This document shows positions 4,764 through 7,448 of a stretch of 7,448 nt of DNA, in pieces. Where the stretch lies: positions 1-7,448 of the forward strand of contig DAOKYY010000136.1 of NCBI GenBank assembly GCA_035325905.1, written 5' to 3'. Both the position numbers and the translations under genes were made by a program. The notes below the pieces were generated by a model. The model saw only the letters and a list, made by a program, of their open reading frames with translations. It was not told the DNA's origin and did no database searches. Source of the DNA: DYGX01 sp035325905 (GTDB lineage: Bacteria > Chloroflexota > Anaerolineae > Aggregatilineales > Aggregatilineaceae). Within the stretch, counting starts at the first letter, position 1; each line of letters starts with the position of its first letter.

Positions 4764-6485
4764 ATGTCGATGTCGCTATTGAAACGCACGCGTATGTCGC
4801 TATTGTTCGTCGCCACGGCGCTGAGTCTGCTCGGCGCATCCCTGGCTTTCGCGGGCACGGCGGCGCCGGGGCGCATAGCCCTGGCCCAGACGACCGGCAC
4901 TTTCTGCGTGACGGACGACGCGTTCGTCGAGCAGTTGAATCCGGACAGCAATTTCGGGGACGTCCTTCGGATGGAAGTTGATACGGTCCGGGGTGACGAG
5001 CGGCAGGAACGGATTGACACCTATATCAAGTTCGACTTGTCCTCGATCCCGGCCGGCGCGACGCTGACCAGCGCCACGCTTCGCCTTCAGGTCCGGTCTT
5101 CAGGGACGAACGGGACGCAGCACGACATCAATGTGCACGCCGTCGCCGACACAAGCTGGAGCGAGTCGACGCTGACCTGGAACACCCGCCCGACTCTCGG
5201 CGGCGTTCTGGCGGTCCTCGCTGCTCCGATGCTGCCGGGTGACGCGGTGAGCGCCGGTCTGCCGGTCGGCTTCTACAGCGGCCCTGGGCTTTACTCGTTT
5301 GGGCTGGCCTATCCGGCTGAGGACCGGCACTCGGACGGTATCGACTTCGTGACAAAGGAAGACCCGACGAGCGACGCGATCGCCTGCCTCGACCTGGTCT
5401 ACACGACGGGCGGGGCGGCCAACCTGCCGCCGACCATCGCGCCGATCGGGGACCAGACGATGACCGCCAGCGAGTCGCGCACCCTGACCATCCCCGCGAC
5501 CGATCCCGAAGGCGGCGCGCTGACCTACGGCGCTAGCTCGTCCGATGCCGGTATCGTCGCGGTGTCGGTGGCCGGGAACCAGCTCACGCTGCTCGCGGGC
5601 GCGGTGACGGTCACGTCCTCAGTCACCGTCACCGTCACGGCCAGCGATGGCGTGAACCCCGCCGCCAGCCGGGCCTTCACCGTGACGGTCAATCCGGCCC
5701 AGCCGGGCAACACCGCGCCGGTCATCGCGGACATCGCCGATCAGACGATGTTCGTCGGCGCGACGTTGGACATCACCCTCCAGGCGACTGATGCCGAGGG
5801 CGACCCGCTCACCTTTAGCGCGACCTCATTGGACGGCGCGGTTGCCAGCGCCTCGGTTGCCGGAGACATCCTGACGCTGAACGCGCTCGCGGCGGGCGCG
5901 ACGACCGTGACCGTCACCGCGACCGACACGGCCAGCAACCAGGACACCGAGAGCTTTGTCCTCACCGTGACCAAGCCGGGCCAGCCGGAGCCGCCGCAGC
6001 CGCCGGTTGGACAGCCGCCCGCGACACCTCCCCAGGGGCCAGCGCCCGTCCCATTTGCCCACTACGCGATGGAGCCTGCGCAGCTGTGCGCTGATCCCAG
6101 CGGCTTGACGAACCCGGCGGTTCGCGCCGCCGTCCCCGGTGACGCCGTGTCCGGCGGCCATGTCTACTGTCGCGTGCTGGCGGAAGACGGCGCCTTCCTG
6201 AACCCGCTTGATGCGGCGCGGCTCGGCGACCCCGGCCTGATCGAGTACGGCGTCATCACGGCGGTCGAGGTCTTCGCCGCCGACGGCAACGGCTCGGCGG
6301 ACCCGACTTTTGCCCACGCCGTGACTATCTGCCTCGAAGGCGCGGGCCGCTTCATCTACCTGAGCGCGCTGAACTCGCCGCGTACCACGTTCGAGATGCC
6401 GCCGGTCGTGGACGGTGACTACACCTGCGCGACCATCCCGGCGGCGGGAACGGTCGTGCTCATCCCGGCGCTGCCCCAGGACTAG
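4764..6485 (+). CDS. Secreted DNRLRE (CBM96-type) protein with cadherin-like repeats
   Basis: The 573-residue protein starts with a signal peptide (basic KRTR, then hydrophobic residues 11-30; cleavage likely after AFA30 or ALA41). Residues about 45-214 form a DNRLRE domain: CVTDDAFVEQLNPDSNFG, YIKFDLSSIPAGATLTSATLRL and WSESTLTWNTRP are its typical blocks. This domain is common in secreted surface proteins, and related CBM96 modules bind polysaccharides. Two cadherin-like or Ig-like repeats follow (219-310 and 317-404), each with an APIGDQTM or ADIADQTM start and a TDPEGGALTY or TDAEGDPLTF turn. A Pro/Gln-rich linker (405-431) leads to a C-terminal domain (432-573) with Cys442, 469, 523 and 555. 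No sorting signal or C-terminal membrane helix is present. I chose the ATG at 4764 because it precedes the signal peptide and follows a GGAG/GGGG purine-rich stretch; the upstream in-frame start at 4596 would bury the signal peptide. Confidence 0.8.
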   Translation: MSMSLLKRTRMSLLFVATALSLLGASLAFAGTAAPGRIALAQTTGTFCVTDDAFVEQLNPDSNFGDVLRMEVDTVRGDERQERIDTYIKFDLSSIPAGATLTSATLRLQVRSSGTNGTQHDINVHAVADTSWSESTLTWNTRPTLGGVLAVLAAPMLPGDAVSAGLPVGFYSGPGLYSFGLAYPAEDRHSDGIDFVTKEDPTSDAIACLDLVYTTGGAANLPPTIAPIGDQTMTASESRTLTIPATDPEGGALTYGASSSDAGIVAVSVAGNQLTLLAGAVTVTSSVTVTVTASDGVNPAASRAFTVTVNPAQPGNTAPVIADIADQTMFVGATLDITLQATDAEGDPLTFSATSLDGAVASASVAGDILTLNALAAGATTVTVTATDTASNQDTESFVLTVTKPGQPEPPQPPVGQPPATPPQGPAPVPFAHYAMEPAQLCADPSGLTNPAVRAAVPGDAVSGGHVYCRVLAEDGAFLNPLDAARLGDPGLIEYGVITAVEVFAADGNGSADPTFAHAVTICLEGAGRFIYLSALNSPRTTFEMPPVVDGDYTCATIPAAGTVVLIPALPQD

Positions 6486-6515
6486 ACCGCAGCGCATCGC
6501 CGTTCGCAACAGCCG

Positions 6516-6552
6516 GGGCGCTCCGCGACCAATCACGGAGCGCCCTGTTTTT
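6516..6552 (+). terminator. Intrinsic terminator after the DNRLRE-protein gene
   Basis: GGGCGCTCCG (6516-6525) and CGGAGCGCCC (6536-6545) form a perfect 10-bp stem with a 10-base loop, followed directly by TGTTTTT (6546-6552). It lies 30 bases after the stop codon and is the clearest terminator in the window. Confidence 0.9.
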
Positions 6553-6582
6553 GCGCCGGGCGGGGTTGGCTCCTCGCTGGCC

Positions 6583-6591
6583 GCTACCTGC
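6583..6591. repeat. 9-bp target site duplication, left copy (GCTACCTGC)
   Basis: GCTACCTGC directly precedes the insertion sequence and recurs exactly at 7394-7402 directly after it. Nine bases is the usual duplication length for IS1-family insertions. A perfect copy suggests a fairly recent insertion. Confidence 0.85.
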
Positions 6592-6592
6592 G

Positions 6593-6618
6593 GGAGTGTC
6601 TAATGTCAAGGGTACACG
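6593..6618. repeat. Terminal inverted repeat of the IS, transposase-distal end
   Basis: This end aligns with the reverse complement of 7367-7392 at 18 of 26 positions, with the outer GGAGTG and the inner AGGGTA blocks conserved. The TGA stop of the transposase (6606-6608) lies within it. Confidence 0.75.
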
Positions 6619-7354
6619 AAATCTTTCAGGTGAGCCGGGTAAGCAGGAAACTGGCGCTTGAAGAGTTGGCGGCGATTCCAGGCGAAGACAAATAACTTGA
6701 TCGAACGCCAGAGGGCGTGAATGCAACGGGAAAAACAACGCGATTTACGCGCCAGTCGGGCGAGATAGTGACGGAGTTCAGCGTTGTCCGCTTCGACCGA
6801 ATAGGTCTGGCTTTTATCGGTCATCGCTTGGTGAGAACCCGGATAGTAAACCAGGGCGTGATAGGTGGAGAAATCGTCCGAAAAGTAATGGCTGGCCTGT
6901 GGGCTGCGGTCGAGCATGGCTTGCATGGCCTCGGTGGTTCGTTGCCAGACGACATCCCAGCCGACAATGCAGCGCGTTGCCCGGTCGACCTGCGTGATCA
7001 CATAGACGATGTTTTTTTGCGCTCGACGAAGGTGAATAACTCATCGAGTTCTTCCACCTCCACCGCATCATCGGGGATGGGCGGGCTATCTGGCAGGCTA
7101 TCGGCGTGGGCTTTGACCCAATTGGCAACCGTTTGGTGGCTGATGTCCAAGAGACGCCCGATCCGTCGAAAGTTGAGACCATCCACATACAACGCGAGGG
7201 CTTTCCGGCGCATTTCATCGGAGTACCCGATGTCTTTGGGCTGCGGCGTGTATTTGCGGTGGCATGCCTTGCACAAGTACCGTTGGCTCCCCGACGGATT
7301 GCGCCCAATCTTGACTTGACGCTCAGTTCCTTGACAGTGGGGACATTGGCTCAT
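6606..7354 (-). CDS. IS1-family transposase (InsAB'-type product of -1 frameshifting)
   Basis: Reading 7354 to 7013, then slipping back one base in the A7 run at 7018-7012, joins the two frames into a 249-residue protein; IS1 InsAB' has about 232. Residues 1-40 hold a zinc ribbon (Cys4, Cys7, Cys28, Cys31). A helix-turn-helix follows (about 62-82, FRRIGRLLDISHQTVANWV). The DDE catalytic core uses Asp104 (ELDELFTF), Asp160 (YFSDDFSTYH) and Glu188 (YSVEADNAELR), ending with the family block RHYLARLARKSRCFSRC. It binds the terminal repeats and catalyses transposition. All catalytic residues and both ends are present, so I read the split frame as programmed slippage rather than decay. Across the junction the protein reads ERKKNIVYVITQVDR, which fits the family; without the slip it ends at ERKKTSSM. 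Confidence 0.88.
6998..7354 (-). CDS. InsA-like unshifted product (zinc ribbon and HTH, 118 aa)
   Basis: Without frameshifting, translation from the ATG at 7352-7354 stops after ERKKTSSM. The product keeps the zinc ribbon (residues 4-31) and helix-turn-helix (62-82) plus Asp104 but lacks the rest of the DDE core. In IS1 the equivalent InsA binds the ends and represses transposition and its own promoter, so the ratio of the two products sets activity. I infer the same role here. The upstream sequence has only a G-rich run as a ribosome site, as might suit low expression. Confidence 0.7.
   Translation of the reverse strand: MSQCPHCQGTERQVKIGRNPSGSQRYLCKACHRKYTPQPKDIGYSDEMRRKALALYVDGLNFRRIGRLLDISHQTVANWVKAHADSLPDSPPIPDDAVEVEELDELFTFVERKKTSSM
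7011..7018 (-). promoter_or_regulatory. Programmed -1 frameshift site (A7C)
   Basis: The minus strand reads CGC AAA AAA ACA in the first frame; the shifted frame reads AAC ATC GTC TAT. The A AAA AAC heptamer is the same type of slippery site as in IS1. Both downstream and upstream frames give family-typical protein on either side of it. Confidence 0.8.
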
Positions 7355-7360
7355 GCCCCC

Positions 7361-7388
7361 ATTTTACCTATACCCTGTGCTTTTGCCA
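7361..7388 (-). promoter_or_regulatory. Possible transposase promoter in the IS end
   Basis: On the minus strand TGGCAA (7388-7383) and TAAAAT (7366-7361) are 16 bases apart. The -10 matches 5 of 6 bases; the -35 is weak and lies in the terminal repeat, as is usual for IS1-type elements. It is only a few bases from the ATG, so the transcript leader would be almost absent. Confidence 0.35.
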
Positions 7389-7392
7389 CTCC
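7367..7392. repeat. Terminal inverted repeat of the IS, transposase-proximal end
   Basis: The minus strand of this segment begins GGAGTGGCAAAAGCACAGGG and pairs with the end at 6593-6618 at 18 of 26 positions. Confidence 0.75.
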
Positions 7393-7393
7393 A

Positions 7394-7402
7394 GCTACCT
7401 GC
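7394..7402. repeat. 9-bp target site duplication, right copy (GCTACCTGC)
   Basis: It is an exact copy of 6583-6591, set directly beyond the insertion sequence. Removing the element and one copy restores a continuous intergenic sequence that leads into the probable promoter at 7434. Confidence 0.85.
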
Positions 7403-7433
7403 TGTTCTCTGCCGCTCTCCGTCGCGCTTGTGC

Positions 7434-7439
7434 TACAAT
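7434..7439 (+). promoter_or_regulatory. Possible -10 element for a gene beyond the window
   Basis: GCTACAATTTCTCCC repeats, with one extra T, the string at the MBOAT promoter (852-865). No good -35 is visible. The window ends nine bases later, so the gene it would serve is not seen. Confidence 0.35.
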
Positions 7440-7448
7440 TTCTCCCTA

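Larger units (their letters stand above)
6592..7393 (-). mobile_element. Complete IS1-family insertion sequence, about 802 bp
   Basis: The element is bounded by a perfect 9-bp target duplication and by imperfect terminal inverted repeats: GGAGTGTCTAATGTCAAGGG from 6593, and the minus strand from 7392, GGAGTGGCAAAAGCACAGGG. Within 26 aligned positions 18 match. Inside is one transposase unit on the minus strand, split in two frames around an A7 run, as in IS1. The size is near the 768 bp of IS1. The stop codon of the transposase lies inside the left repeat. The element has landed between the terminator of the DNRLRE gene and the probable promoter at 7434, so it disrupts no recognisable gene. 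Confidence 0.9.

Noticed and set aside
5826..6536. Open frame opposite the C-terminal half of the DNRLRE gene (236 codons, minus)
   Set aside because: It is Arg-rich low-complexity protein and overlaps the terminator. The plus-strand protein has coherent domains throughout.
6717..7319. Open frame opposite the transposase (200 codons, plus)
   Set aside because: It is a shadow of the IS1-type transposase, which is supported by motifs, terminal repeats and target duplication.
6606..7354. Transposase as a frameshifted pseudogene
   Set aside because: The frame change sits exactly on an A7C slippery run, as in IS1, and both halves keep all key residues.

Overview
This is a GC-rich, gene-sparse bacterial window holding five chromosomal genes, one very small gene and one complete insertion sequence. 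No rRNA, tRNA or single-copy marker is present. Lineage is therefore inferred only from style: GC-rich codons, many short palindromic and interspersed repeats between genes, a secreted DNRLRE/cadherin-like protein, a GYD-domain protein and an IS1-family element with an A-run frameshift. A member of the Chloroflexota is my best guess, held with moderate to low confidence.

Layout from left to right. Positions 1-235 are intergenic and filled with repeats: a 20-bp tandem repeat and two hairpins. A STAS-domain anti-sigma-factor antagonist (236-568, minus) and an MBOAT-family membrane acyltransferase (917-2344, plus) diverge from a 348-bp spacer. That spacer is largely a MITE-like inverted-repeat element with a -10-like TACAAT facing outward at each end. 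A 28-codon single-membrane-segment ORF (2478-2564) with a good Shine-Dalgarno follows, then an SGNH-hydrolase-like membrane-anchored protein (2583-3734). A long imperfect inverted repeat (3732-4004) fills the gap to a convergent GYD-domain gene (4002-4328, minus). A roughly 260-nt leader precedes a secreted multidomain protein (4764-6485) with an N-terminal DNRLRE domain, two cadherin-like repeats and a cysteine-containing C-terminal domain, closed by a clear intrinsic terminator. A complete IS1-family element (6592-7393) follows, with a 9-bp target duplication. The window ends in what looks like the promoter of the next gene.

How the genes may work together: the MBOAT, the small membrane peptide and the SGNH protein have the architecture of a split O-acylation machine, in which an integral-membrane acyltransferase hands an acyl group to an extracytoplasmic SGNH protein that acts on a polysaccharide or cell-envelope polymer. 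The substrate is unknown. The STAS protein and the secreted DNRLRE protein could belong to the same surface biology, but nothing in the sequence proves a link.

The most unusual signal is the repeat family. Related words (GCGGTTAGC, CAGCGAAAA, AGCAGC) begin at or across the TAG stop codons of the four genes STAS, MBOAT, SGNH and GYD. The last 15 bases of the two unrelated MBOAT and SGNH genes differ at only one position, so the repeat appears to have supplied their final residues and stop codons.
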